From NCBI GenBank assembly GCA_964057225.1, contig OZ059896.1, forward strand, positions 21,696,501-21,760,500: a stretch of DNA of 64,000 nucleotides. The letters run 5' to 3'. A program made the position numbers and the translations under genes. Shown here piece by piece: positions 1 through 11,400 of the stretch. How positions within the stretch are numbered: position 1 is the first letter of the stretch; each line of letters opens with the position of its first letter. Under the pieces are notes generated by a model. It had not been told where the DNA came from. It searched no databases and saw only the letters and a list, made by a program, of their open reading frames with translations. This stretch comes from Auanema rhodensis (taxonomy: Eukaryota; Nematoda; Chromadorea; Rhabditida; Rhabditidae).

Positions 1-76
1 CTCAACATACACTAATGCATCATTTTTCAAACGATCATAACTAATTTTTGTATTAAGCGTTTCTCAATGTAGTATA

Positions 77-146
77 GTGCATTCGATGCGGATTTTTAAG
101 CTGCGTCGATCTGTGTTATCAGATTTGCGCTAGCTTAAAAATGCAC
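77..146. other. Nested foldback (potential hairpin or cruciform), repeated in each monomer
   Basis: In the reference copy the main stem runs from p92 to p142. The 11-bp arms atttttaagct and agcttaaaaat flank an inner gcg/cgc pair block, a weak three-base step and an inner atctg/cagat stem closed by the loop tgttat. That gives 19 Watson-Crick pairs in 51 nt. An outer gtgc (p77-80) can also pair with gcac (p143-146). Class variants fall in the stem. C97 removes one pair unless accompanied by G137, and both occur together in the copies at 13690, 18253 and 19305. T104 changes a G-C pair to a wobble. All four combinations at p97 and p137 exist, so compensation is not systematic. The structure is read directly; formation in vivo is unproven. 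Confidence 0.75.
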
Positions 147-159
147 CAAGATATCAACT

Positions 160-181
160 GATATAAGTGCACACTTATATC
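160..181. other. 22-bp near-palindrome, repeated in each monomer
   Basis: The arms gatataagtg and cacttatatc form a 10-bp inverted repeat separated by only two bases in the common GC form (p169-170). In the TC and TT forms of these two bases the inner pair is lost, leaving a 9-bp stem. In the x class of block B, T181 also removes the outermost pair. The copy starting at 8074 has GT there and becomes a perfect 22-bp palindrome at 8233-8254. The segment could extrude as a cruciform or serve as a dimeric protein-binding site. Neither role can be shown from sequence alone. Confidence 0.75.
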
Positions 182-284
182 CTCGATTTTCACCCTGAAG
201 AATTAATTTTTTCGTTGAATAACATTGTCCATCGTCTTTGCATTGAAAAAAGGAATCTAAAAACATCTACTTTTTGCTAAATTA

Positions 285-317
285 TTTTGAAATTTTTCGA
301 AAAAATTTTTGTCAAAA
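285..317. other. A/T-rich imperfect dyad with homopolymer tracts
   Basis: Outer arms ttttga (p285-290) and tcaaaa (p312-317) bracket the 12-bp palindrome tttttcgaaaaa (p293-304) and a further run of T. Alternating A and T tracts continue to about p325. Such phased tracts often bend DNA. Variants cluster at the left edge: C286 in several c-class copies, C287 in v and related copies, C288 in F2, and A289 in d. The centre from p290 to p318 carries only sporadic changes, for example G306 in the copies at 33695 and 34397. Confidence 0.6.
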
Positions 318-331
318 TGTTTTTGGAAGCA

Positions 332-359
332 ATGTTGAGTGTACATGGAAACTCAACAT
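332..359. other. Inverted repeat spanning the monomer junction
   Basis: At each boundary atgttgag (p332-339) faces ctcaacat (p1-8 of the following copy). They are separated by a 12-base spacer containing tgtaca, itself a palindrome at p340-345. The spacer holds two class positions, p344 (C/T) and p348 (G/A, with C in the copies at 1405 and 4915). The 8-bp arms contain no class-defining variants. The monomer start chosen here is arbitrary, so this is really an internal element of the repeat. Confidence 0.75.
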
Positions 360-1755
360 ACACTAATGCATCATTTTTCAAACGATCATAACTAATTTTT
401 GTATTAAGCGTTTCTCAATGTAGTATAGTGCATTCGATGCGGATTTTTAAGCTGCGTCGATCTGTTTTATCAGATTTGCGCTAGCTTAAAAATGCACCAA
501 GATATCAACTGATATAAGTGCACACTTATACCCTCGATTTTCACCCTGAAGAATTAATTTTTTCGTTGAATAACATTGTCCATCGTCTTTGCCTTGAAAA
601 AAGGAATCTAAAAACATCTACTTTTTGCTAAATTATTTTGAAATTTTTCGAAAAAATTTTTGTCAAAATGTTTTTGGAAGCAATGTTGAGTGTACATGGA
701 AACTCAACATACACTAATGCATCATTTTTCAAACGATCATAACTAATTTTTGTATTAAGCGTTTCTCAATGTAATATAGTGCATTCGATGCGGATTTTCA
801 AGCTGCGTCGATCTGTGTTATCAGATTTGCGCTAGCTTAAAAATGCACCAAGATATCAACTGATATAAGTGCACACTTATATCCTCGATTTTCACTCTGA
901 AGAATTAATTTTTTCGTTGAATAACATTGTCCATCGTCTTTGCCTTGAAAAAAGGAATCTAAAAACATCCACTTTTTGCTAAATTATCTTGAAATTTTTC
1001 GAAAAAATTTTTGTCAAAATGTTTTTGGAAGCAATGTTGAGTGTACATGGAAACTCAACATACACTAATGCATCATTTTTCAAACAATCATAACTAATTT
1101 TTGTATTAAGCGTTTCTCAATGTAGTATAGTGCATTCGATGCGGATTTTTAAGCTGCGTCGATCTGTGTTATCAGATTTGCGCTAGCTTAAAAATGCACC
1201 GAGATATCAACTGATATAAGTTTACACTTATATCCTCGATTTTCACCCTGAAGAATTAATTTTTTCGTTGAATAACATTGTCCATCGTCTTTGCCTTGAA
1301 AAAAGGAATCTAAAAACATCTACTTTTTGCTAAATTATTTTAAAATTTTTCGAAAAAATTTTTGTCAAAATGTTTTTGGAAGCAATGTTGAGTGTACATG
1401 GAAACTCAACATACACTAATGCATCATTTTTCAAACGATCATAACTAATTTTTGTATTAAGCGTTTCTCAATGTAGTATAGTGCATTCGATGCGGATTTT
1501 TAAGCTGCGTCGATCTGTGTTATCAGATTTGCGCTAGCTTAAAAATGCACCAAGATATCAACTGATATAAGTGCACACTTATATCCTCGATTTTCACTCT
1601 GAAGAATCAATTTTTTCGTTGAATAACATTGTCCATCGTCTTTGCCTTGAAAAAAGGAATCTAAAAACATCCACTTTTTGCTAAATTATTTTGAAAATTT
1701 TCGAAAAAATTTTTGTCAAAATGTTTTTGGAAGCAATGTTGAGTGTACATGCAAA
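352..1755 (+). repeat. Four-monomer block b-c-d-e, first copy
   Basis: These four monomers match 3862-5265 in class order, including the rare T115 in b and the C204 and C348 in e. The spacing is exactly ten monomers (3,510 bp). Differences noticed by eye are few: C180 in the b copy here, and one base near p292 in the e copy. This indicates a segmental duplication within the array. Confidence 0.8.
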
Positions 1756-3861
1756 CTCAACATACACTAATGCATCATTTTTCAAACAATCATAACTAAT
1801 TTTTGTATTAAGCGTTTCTCAATGTAGTATAGTGCATTCGATGCGGATTTTTAAGCTGCGTCGATCTGTGTTATCAGATTTGCGCTAGCTTAAAAATGCA
1901 CCGAGATATCAACTGATATAAGTTTACACTTATATCCTCGATTTTCACCCTGAAGAATTAATTTTTTCGTTGAATAACATTGTCCATCGTCTTTGCCTTG
2001 AAAAAAGGAATCTAAAAACATCTACTTTTTGCTAAATTATTTTAAAATTTTTCGAAAAAATTTTTGTCAAAATGTTTTTGGAAGCAATGTTGAGTGTACA
2101 TGGAAACTCAACATACACTAATGCATCATTTTTCAAACGATCATAACTAATTTTTGTATTAAGCGTTTCTCAATGTAGTATAGTGCATTCGATGCGGATT
2201 TTTAAGCTGCGTCGATCTGTGTTATCAGATTTGCGCTAGCTTAAAAATGCACCAAGATATCAACTGATATAAGTGCACACTTATATCCTCGATTTTCACC
2301 CTGAAGAATTAATTTTTTCGTTGAATAACATTGTCCATCGTCTTTGCATTGAAAAAAGGAATCTAAAAACATCTACTTTTTGCTAAATTATTTTGAAATT
2401 TTCCGAAAAAATTTTTGTCAAAATGTTTTTGGAAGCAATGTTGAGTGTACATGGAAACTCAACATACACTAATGCATCATTTTTCAAACGATCATAACTA
2501 ATTTTTGTATTAAGCGTTTCTCAATGTAATATAGTGCATTCGATGCGGATTTTCAAGCTGCGTCGATCTGTGTTATCAGATTTGCGCTAGCTTAAAAATG
2601 CACCAAGATATCAACTGATATAAGTACACACTTATATCCTCGATTTTCACTCTGAAGAATTAATTTTTTCGTTGAATAACATTGTCCATCGTCTTTGCCT
2701 TGAAAAAAGGAATCTAAAAACATCCACTTTTTGCTAAATTATCTTGAAATTTTTCGAAAAAATTTTTGTCAAAATGTTTTTGGAAGCAATGTTGAGTGTA
2801 CATGGAAACTCAACATACACTAATGCATCATTTTTCAAACAATCATAACTAATTTTTGTATTAAGCGTTTCTCAATGTAGTATAGTGCATTCGATGCGGA
2901 TTTTTAAGCTGCGTCGATCTGTGTTATCAGATTTGCGCTAGCTTAAAAATGCACCGAGATATCAACTGATATAAGTTTACACTTATATCCTCGATTTTCA
3001 CCCTGAAGAATTAATTTTTTCGTTGAATAACATTGTCCATCGTCTTTGCCTTGAAAAAAGGAATCTAAAAACATCTACTTTTTGCTAAATTATTTTAAAA
3101 TTTTTCGAAAAAATTTTTGTCAAAATGTTTTTGGAAGCAATGTTGAGTGTACATGGAAACTCAACATACACTAATGCATCATTTTTCAAACGATCATAAC
3201 TAATTTTTGTATTAAGCGTTTCTCAATGTAGTATAGTGCATCCGATGCGGATTTTTAAGCTGCGTCGATCTGTGTTATCAGATTTGCGCTAGCTTAAAAA
3301 TGCACCAAGATATCAACTGATATAAGTGCACACTTATATCCTCGATTTTCACCCTGAAGAATTAATTTTTTCGTTGAATAACATTGTCCATCGTCTTTGC
3401 ATTGAAAAAAGGAATCTAAAAACATCTACTTTTTGCTAAATTATTTTGAAATTTTTCGAAAAAATTTTTGTCAAAATGTTTTTGGAAGCAATGTTGAGTG
3501 TACATGGAAACTCAACATACACTAATGCATCATTTTTCAAACAATCATAACTAATTTTTGTATTAAGCGTTTCTCAATGTAGTATAGTGCATTCGATGCG
3601 GATTTTTAAGCTGCTTCGATCTGTGTTATCAGATTTGCGCTAGCTTACAAATGCACCGAGATATCAACTGATATAAGTTCACACTTATATCCTCGATTTT
3701 CACCCTGAAGAATTAATTTTTTCGTTGAATAACATTGTCCATCGTCTTTGCATTGAAAAAAGGAATCTAAAAACATCTACTTTTTGCTAAATTATTTTGA
3801 AATTTTTCGAAAAAATTTTTGTCAAAATGTTTTTGGAAGCAATGTTGAGTGTACATGGAAA

Positions 3862-5265
3862 CTCAACATACACTAATGCATCATTTTTCAAACGATCATA
3901 ACTAATTTTTGTATTAAGCGTTTCTCAATGTAGTATAGTGCATTCGATGCGGATTTTTAAGCTGCGTCGATCTGTTTTATCAGATTTGCGCTAGCTTAAA
4001 AATGCACCAAGATATCAACTGATATAAGTGCACACTTATATCCTCGATTTTCACCCTGAAGAATTAATTTTTTCGTTGAATAACATTGTCCATCGTCTTT
4101 GCCTTGAAAAAAGGAATCTAAAAACATCTACTTTTTGCTAAATTATTTTGAAATTTTTCGAAAAAATTTTTGTCAAAATGTTTTTGGAAGCAATGTTGAG
4201 TGTACATGGAAACTCAACATACACTAATGCATCATTTTTCAAACGATCATAACTAATTTTTGTATTAAGCGTTTCTCAATGTAATATAGTGCATTCGATG
4301 CGGATTTTCAAGCTGCGTCGATCTGTGTTATCAGATTTGCGCTAGCTTAAAAATGCACCAAGATATCAACTGATATAAGTGCACACTTATATCCTCGATT
4401 TTCACTCTGAAGAATTAATTTTTTCGTTGAATAACATTGTCCATCGTCTTTGCCTTGAAAAAAGGAATCTAAAAACATCCACTTTTTGCTAAATTATCTT
4501 GAAATTTTTCGAAAAAATTTTTGTCAAAATGTTTTTGGAAGCAATGTTGAGTGTACATGGAAACTCAACATACACTAATGCATCATTTTTCAAACAATCA
4601 TAACTAATTTTTGTATTAAGCGTTTCTCAATGTAGTATAGTGCATTCGATGCGGATTTTTAAGCTGCGTCGATCTGTGTTATCAGATTTGCGCTAGCTTA
4701 AAAATGCACCGAGATATCAACTGATATAAGTTTACACTTATATCCTCGATTTTCACCCTGAAGAATTAATTTTTTCGTTGAATAACATTGTCCATCGTCT
4801 TTGCCTTGAAAAAAGGAATCTAAAAACATCTACTTTTTGCTAAATTATTTTAAAATTTTTCGAAAAAATTTTTGTCAAAATGTTTTTGGAAGCAATGTTG
4901 AGTGTACATGGAAACTCAACATACACTAATGCATCATTTTTCAAACGATCATAACTAATTTTTGTATTAAGCGTTTCTCAATGTAGTATAGTGCATTCGA
5001 TGCGGATTTTTAAGCTGCGTCGATCTGTGTTATCAGATTTGCGCTAGCTTAAAAATGCACCAAGATATCAACTGATATAAGTGCACACTTATATCCTCGA
5101 TTTTCACTCTGAAGAATCAATTTTTTCGTTGAATAACATTGTCCATCGTCTTTGCCTTGAAAAAAGGAATCTAAAAACATCCACTTTTTGCTAAATTATT
5201 TTGAAATTTTTCGAAAAAATTTTTGTCAAAATGTTTTTGGAAGCAATGTTGAGTGTACATGCAAA
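3862..5265 (+). repeat. Four-monomer block b-c-d-e, second copy
   Basis: This is the partner of 352-1755 in the same order and phase. The similarity runs on into the next monomer: the copy at 5266 keeps A33 like its counterpart at 1756, but has switched to class-a marks (A148, GC169-170, A242) by p148. The right end of the duplication or a later conversion therefore lies inside that monomer, between p33 and p148. Confidence 0.78.
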
Positions 5266-5616
5266 CTCAACATACACTAATGCATCATTTTTCAAACAAT
5301 CATAACTAATTTTTGTATTAAGCGTTTCTCAATGTAGTATAGTGCATTCGATGCGGATTTTTAAGCTGCGTCGATCTGTGTTATCAGATTTGCGCTAGCT
5401 TAAAAATGCACCAAGATATCAACTGATATAAGTGCACACTTATATCCTCGATTTTCACCCTGAAGAATTAATTTTTTCGTTGAATAACATTGTCCATCGT
5501 CTTTGCATTGAAAAAAGGAATCTAAAAACATCTACTTTTTGCTAAATTATTTTGAAATTTTTCGAAAAAATTTTTGTCAAAATGTTTTTGGAAGCAATGT
5601 TGAGTGTACATGGAAA
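5266..5616 (+). repeat. Chimeric monomer, class d left part and class a right part
   Basis: A33 is a class d mark, while A148, GC at p169-170 and A242 are class a marks. The switch falls between p33 and p148. It marks the edge of the 3,510-bp-spaced duplication and shows that exchange can occur inside a monomer. Confidence 0.7.
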
Positions 5617-8232
5617 CTCAACATACACTAATGCATCATTTTTCAAACGATCATAACTAATTTTTGTATTAAGCGTTTCTCAATGTAATATAGTGCATTC
5701 GATGCGGATTTTCAAGCTGCGTCGATCTGTGTTATCAGATTTGCGCTAGCTTAAAAATGCACCAAGATATCAACTGATATAAGTGCACACTTATATCCTC
5801 GATTTTCACCCTGAAGAATTAATTTTTTCGTTGAATAACATTGTCCATCGTCTTTGCCTTGAAAAAAGGAATCTAAAAACATCTACTTTTTGCTAAATTA
5901 TTTTGAAATTTTTCGAAAAAATTTTTGTCAAAATGTTTTTGGAAGCAATGTTGAGTGTACATGGAAACTCAACATACACTAATGCATCATTTTTCAAACG
6001 ATCATAACTAATTTTTGTATTAAGCGTTTCTCAATGTAATATAGTGCATTCGATGCGGATTTTCAAGCTGCGTCGATCTGTGTTATCAGATTTGCGCTAG
6101 CTTAAAAATGCACCAAGATATCAACTGATATAAGTGCACACTTATATCCTCGATTTTCACTCTGAAGAATTAATTTTTTCGTTGAATAACATTGTCCATC
6201 GTCTTTGCCTTGAAAAAAGGAATCTAAAAACATCCACTTTTTGCTAAATTATCTTGAAATTTTTCGAAAAAATTTTTGTCAAAATGTTTTTGGAAGCAAT
6301 GTTGAGTGTACATGGAAACTCAACATACACTAATGCATCATTTTTCAAACGATCATAACTAATTTTTGTATTAAGCGTTTCTCAATGTAATATAGTGCAT
6401 TCGATGCGGATTTTCAAGCTGCGTCGATCTGTGTTATCAGATTTGCGCTAGCTTAAAAATGCACCAAGATATCAACTGATATAAGTGCACACTTATATCC
6501 TCGATTTTCACTCTGAAGAATTAATTTTTTCGTTGAATAACATTGTCCATCGTCTTTGCCTTGAAAAAAGGAATCTAAAAACATCTACTTTTTGCTAAAT
6601 TATTCTGAAATTTTTCGAAAAAATTTTTGTCAAAATGTTTTTGGAAGCAATGTTGAGTGTACATGGAAACTCAACATACACTAATGCATCATTTTTCAAA
6701 CGATCATAACTAATTTTTGTATCAAGCGTTTCTCAATGTAGTATAGTGCATTCGATGCGGATTTTTAAGCCGCGTCGATCTGTGTTATCAGATTTGCGCT
6801 AGCTTAAATATGCACCGAGATATCAACTGATATAAGTTCACACTTATATCCTCGATTTTCACCCTGAAGAATTAATTTTTTCGTTGAATAACATTGTCCA
6901 TCGTCTTTGCCTTGAAAAAAGGAATCTAAAAACATCTACTTTTTGCTAAATTATTTTAAAATTTTTCGAAAAAATTTTTGTCAAAATGTTTTTGGAAGCA
7001 ATGTTGAGTGTACATGGAAACTCAACATACACTAATGCATCATTTTTCAAACGATCATAACTAATTTTTGTATTAAGCGTTTCTCAATGTAGTATAGTGC
7101 ATTCGATGCGGATTTTTAAGCTGCGTCGATCTGTGTTATCAGATTTGCGCTAGCTTAAAAATGCACCAAGATATCAACTGATATAAGTGCACACTTATAT
7201 CCTCGATTTTCACCCTGAAGAATTAATTTTTTCGTTGAATAACATTGTCCATCGTCTTTGCATTGAAAAAAGGAATCTAAAAACATCTACTTTTTGCTAA
7301 ATTATTTTGAAATTTTTCGAAAAAATTTTTGTCAAAATGTTTTTGGAAGCAATGTTGAGTGTACATGGAAACTCAACATACACTAAGGCATCATTTTTCA
7401 AACGATCATAACTAATTTTTGTATTAAGCGTTTCTCAATGTAATATAGTGCATTCGATGCGGATTTTCAAGCTGCGTCGATCTGTGTTATCAGATTTGCG
7501 CTAGCTTAAAAATGCACCAAGATATCAACTGATATAAGTGCACACTTATATCCTCGATTTTCACCCTGAAGAATTAATTTTTTCGTTGAATAACATTGTC
7601 CATCGTCTTTGCCTTGAAAAAAGGAATCTAAAAACATCTACTTTTTGCTAAATTATTTTAAAATTTTTCGAAAAAATTTTTGTCAAAATGTTTTTGGAAG
7701 CAATGTTGAGTGTACATGGAAACTCAACATACACTAATGCATCATTTTTCAAACGATCATAACTAATTTTTGTATTAAGCGTTTCTCAATGTAGTATAGT
7801 GCATTCGATGCGGATTTTTAAGCTGCGTCGATCTGTGTTATCAGATTTGCGCTAGCTTAAAAATGCACCAAGATATCAACTGATATAAGTGCACACTTAT
7901 ATCCTCGATTTTCACCCTGAAGAATTAATTTTTTCGTTGAATAACATTGTCCATCGTCTTTGCATTGAAAAAAGGAATCTAAAAACATCTACTTTTTGCT
8001 AAATTATTTTGAAATTTTTCGAAAAAATTTTTGTCAAAATGTTTTTGGAAGCAATGTTGAGTGTACATGGAAACTCAACATACACTAATGCATCATTTTT
8101 CAAACGATCATAACTAATTTTTGTATTAAGCGTTTCTCAATGTAGTATAGTGCATTCGATGCGGATTTTTAAGCTGCGTCGATCTGTGTTATCAGATTTG
8201 CGCTAGCTTGAAAATGCACCGAGATATCAACT

Positions 8233-8254
8233 GATATAAGTGTACACTTATATC
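8233..8254. other. Perfect 22-bp palindrome in one monomer
   Basis: In the copy starting at 8074, p169-170 reads GT, which makes both arms exactly complementary over 11 bp each with no spacer. I found this state in no other copy. The same monomer is the transition between blocks A and B and also carries G137, A245 and C287. Confidence 0.85.
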
Positions 8255-8424
8255 CTCGATTTTCACCCTGAAGAATTAATTTTTTCGTTGAATAACATTG
8301 TCCATCGTCTTTGCCTTAAAAAAAGGAATCTAAAAACATCTACTTTTTGCTAAATTATTCTGAAATTTTTCGAAAAAATTTTTGTCAAAATGTTTTTGGA
8401 AGCAATGTTGAGTGTACATGGAAA

Positions 8425-11400
8425 CTCAACATACACTAATGCATCATTTTTCAAACGATCATAACTAATTTTTGTATCAAGCGTTTCTCAATGTAGTATA
8501 GTGCATTCGATGCGGATTTTTAAGCCGCGTCGATCTGTGTTATCAGATTTGCGCTAGCTTAAAAATGCACCGAGATATCAACTGATATAAGTTCACACTT
8601 ATATCCTCGATTTTCACCCTGAAGAATTAATTTTTTCGTTGAATAACATTGTCCATCGTCTTTGCCTTGAAAAAAGGAATCTAAAAACATCTACTTTTTG
8701 CTAAATTATTTTGAAATTTTTCGAAAAAATTTTTGTCAAAATGTTTTTGGAAGCAATGTTGAGTGTACATGGAAACTCAACATACACTAATGCATCATTT
8801 TTCAAACGATCATAACTAATTTTTGTATTAAGCGTTTCTCAATGTAGTACAGTGCATTCGATGCGGATTTTTAAGCTGCGTCGATCTGTGTTATCAGATT
8901 TGCGCTAGCTTAAAAATGCACCGAGATATCAACTGATATAAGTTCACACTTATATTCTCGATTTTCACCCTGAAGAATTAATTTTTTTGTTGAATAACAT
9001 TGTTCATCGTCTTTGCCTTGAAAAAAGGAATCTAAAAACATATACTTTTTGCTAAATTATTTTGAAATTTTTCGAAAAAATTTTTGTCAAAATGTTTTTG
9101 GAAGCAATGTTGAGTGTACATGGAAACTCAACATACACTAATGCATCATTTTTCAAACGATCATAACTAATTTTTGTATTAAGCGTTTCTCAATGTAGTA
9201 CAGTGCATTCGATGCGGATTTTTAAGCTGCGTCGATCTGTGTTATCAGATTTGCGCTAGCTTAAAAATGCACCGAGATATCAACTGATATAAGTTCACAC
9301 TTATATTCTCGATTTTCACCCTGAAGAATTAATTTTTTTGTTGAATAACATTGTTCATCGTCTTTGCCTTGAAAAAAGGAATCTAAAAACATCTACTTTT
9401 TGCTAAATTATTTTGAAATTTTTCGAAAAAATTTTTGTCAAAATGTTTTTGGAAGCAATGTTGAGTGTACATGGAAACTCAACATACACTAATGCATCAT
9501 TTTTCAAACGATCATAACTAATTTTTGTATCAAGCGTTTCTCAATGTAGTATAGTGCATTCGATGCGGATTTTTAAGCTGCGTCGATCTGTGTTATCAGA
9601 TTTGCGCTAGCTTAAAAATGCACCGAGATATCAACTGATATAAGTTCACACTTATATCCTCGATTTTCACCCTGAAGAATTAATTTTTTCGTTGAATAAC
9701 ATTGTCCATCGTCTTTGCCTTGAAAAAAGGAATCTAAAAACATCTACTTTCTGCTAAATTATTTTGAAATTTTTCGAAAAAATTTTTGTCAAAATGTTTT
9801 TGGAAGCAATGTTGAGTGTACATGGAAACTCAACATACACTAATGCATCATTTTTCAAACGATCATAACTAATTTTTGTATTAAGCGTTTCTCAATGTAG
9901 TACAGTGCATTCGATGCGGATTTTTAAGCTGCGTCGATCTGTGTTATCAGATTTGCGCTAGCTTAAAAATGCACCGAGATATCAACTGATATAAGTTCAC
10001 ACTTATATTCTCGATTTTCACCCTGAAGAATTAATTTTTTTGTTGAATAACATTGTTCATCGTCTTTGCCTTGAAAAAAGGAATCTAAAAACATCTACTT
10101 TTTGCTAAATTATTTTGAAATTTTTCGAAAAAATTTTTGTCAAAATGTTTTTGGAAGCAATGTTGAGTGTACATGGAAACTCAACATACACTAATGCATC
10201 ATTTTTCAAACGATCATAACTAATTTTTGTATTAAGCGTTTCTCAATGTAGTACAGTGCATTCGATGCGGATTTTTAAGCTGCGTCGATCTGTGTTATCA
10301 GATTTGCGCTAGCTTAAAAATGCACCGAGATATCAACTGATATAAGTTCACACTTATATTCTCGATTTTCACCCTGAAGAATTAATTTTTTTGTTGAATA
10401 ACATTGTTCATCGTCTTTGCCTTGAAAAAAGGAATCTAAAAACATCTACTTTTTGCTAAATTATTTTGAAATTTTTCGAAAAAATTTTTGTCAAAATGTT
10501 TTTGGAAGCAATGTTGAGTGTACATGGAAACTCAACATACACTAATGCATCATTTTTCAAACGATCATAACTAATTTTTGTATCAAGCGTTTCTCAATGT
10601 AGTATAGTGCATTCGATGCGGATTTTTAAGCTGCGTCGATCTGTGTTATCAGATTTGCGCTAGCTTAAAAATGCACCGAGATATCAACTGATATAAGTTC
10701 ACACTTATATCCTCGATTTTCACCCTGAAGAATTAATTTTTTCGTTGAATAACATTGTCCATCGTCTTTGCCTTGAAAAAAGGAATCTAAAAACATCTAC
10801 TTTCTGCTAAATTATTTTGAAATTTTTCGAAAAAATTTTTGTCAAAATGTTTTTGGAAGCAATGTTGAGTGTACATGGAAACTCAACATACACTAATGCA
10901 TCATTTTTCAAACGATCATAACTAATTTTTGTATTAAGCGTTTCTCAATGTAGTACAGTGCATTCGATGCGGATTTTTAAGCTGCGTCGATCTGTGTTAT
11001 CAGATTTGCGCTAGCTTAAAAATGCACCGAGATATCAACTGATATAAGTTCACACTTATATTCTCGATTTTCACCCTGAAGAATTAATTTTTTTGTTGAA
11101 TAACATTGTTCATCGTCTTTGCCTTGAAAAAAGGAATCTAAAAACATCTACTTTTTGCTAAATTATTTTGAAATTTTTCGAAAAAATTTTTGTCAAAATG
11201 TTTTTGGAAGCAATGTTGAGTGTACATGGAAACTCAACATACACTAATGCATCATTTTTCAAACGATCATAACTAATTTTTGTATTAAGCGTTTCTCAAT
11301 GTAGTATAGTGCATTTGATGCGGATTTTTAAGCTGCGTCGATCTGTGTTATCAGATTTGCGCTAGCTTAAAAATGCACCGAGATATCAACTGATATAAGT

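Larger units (their letters stand above)
1..351 (+). repeat. Reference satellite monomer (class a)
   Basis: This first full copy is used as the coordinate system p1-p351. Class-defining variable positions are p33 (G/A), p54 (T/C), p62 (T/A), p72 (G/A), p75 (T/C), p84 (C/T), p89 (C/A), p96 and p97 (T/C), p104 (C/T), p137 (A/G), p148 (A/G), p158 (C/A), p169-170 (GC/TC/TT), p181 (C/T), p194 (C/T), p213 and p229 (C/T), p242 (A/C), p245 (G/A), p253 (G/A), p259 (A/G), p264 (C/A), p268 (T/C), p286-289 (local C or A), p319 (T/A), p344 (C/T) and p348 (G/A). This copy carries A242, which marks class a and is seen only in block A. Sub-elements are the foldback p92-142, the palindrome p160-181, the A/T dyad p285-317 and the junction stem p332-339 with p1-8 of the next copy. 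No reading frame is preserved between copies. Confidence 0.97.
1..8424 (+). repeat. Block A: mixed monomers of classes a-f
   Basis: Twenty-four monomers. Class marks: a = A242; b = T115 in an otherwise a-like copy; c = A72, C97, T194, C268, C286; d = A33, G148, TT169-170, A289; e = T194, C204, C268, C348. Starts and classes: 1 a, 352 b, 703 c, 1054 d, 1405 e, 1756 d, 2107 a, 2458 c, 2809 d, 3160 a, 3511 f (A33, G148, TC, A242), 3862 b, 4213 c, 4564 d, 4915 e, 5266 d/a chimera, 5617 c-like left half, 5968 c, 6319 c-like left half with C287, 6670 C54 type, 7021 a, 7372 c-like left half with A289, 7723 a, 8074 transitional with G137 and GT169-170. A242 appears only here. The order is irregular apart from the duplicated b-c-d-e block. 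Confidence 0.85.

Noticed and set aside
195-201. Hammerhead ribozyme core-like motif ctgaaga
   Set aside because: CTGAAGA fits the CUGANGA core, and a GAAA lies downstream near p245. The intervening bases cannot form helix II and no suitable flanking helices or cleavage site arrangement is visible. The reverse strand has no core motif.
21-220. Possible ancient internal duplication of a half monomer (p21-54 against p185-218)
   Set aside because: Both segments have ttttca followed later by taattttt at an offset of about 162-163, but most intervening bases disagree. In AT-rich DNA this is expected by chance.
210-226. Resemblance to a CENP-B box (ttcgttgaa in each monomer)
   Set aside because: The left half TTCG and the central A fit the core of the box, but the essential CGGG on the right is absent. 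The CpG is also lost in the x copies (T213) and altered in F2. Not enough to call a binding site.
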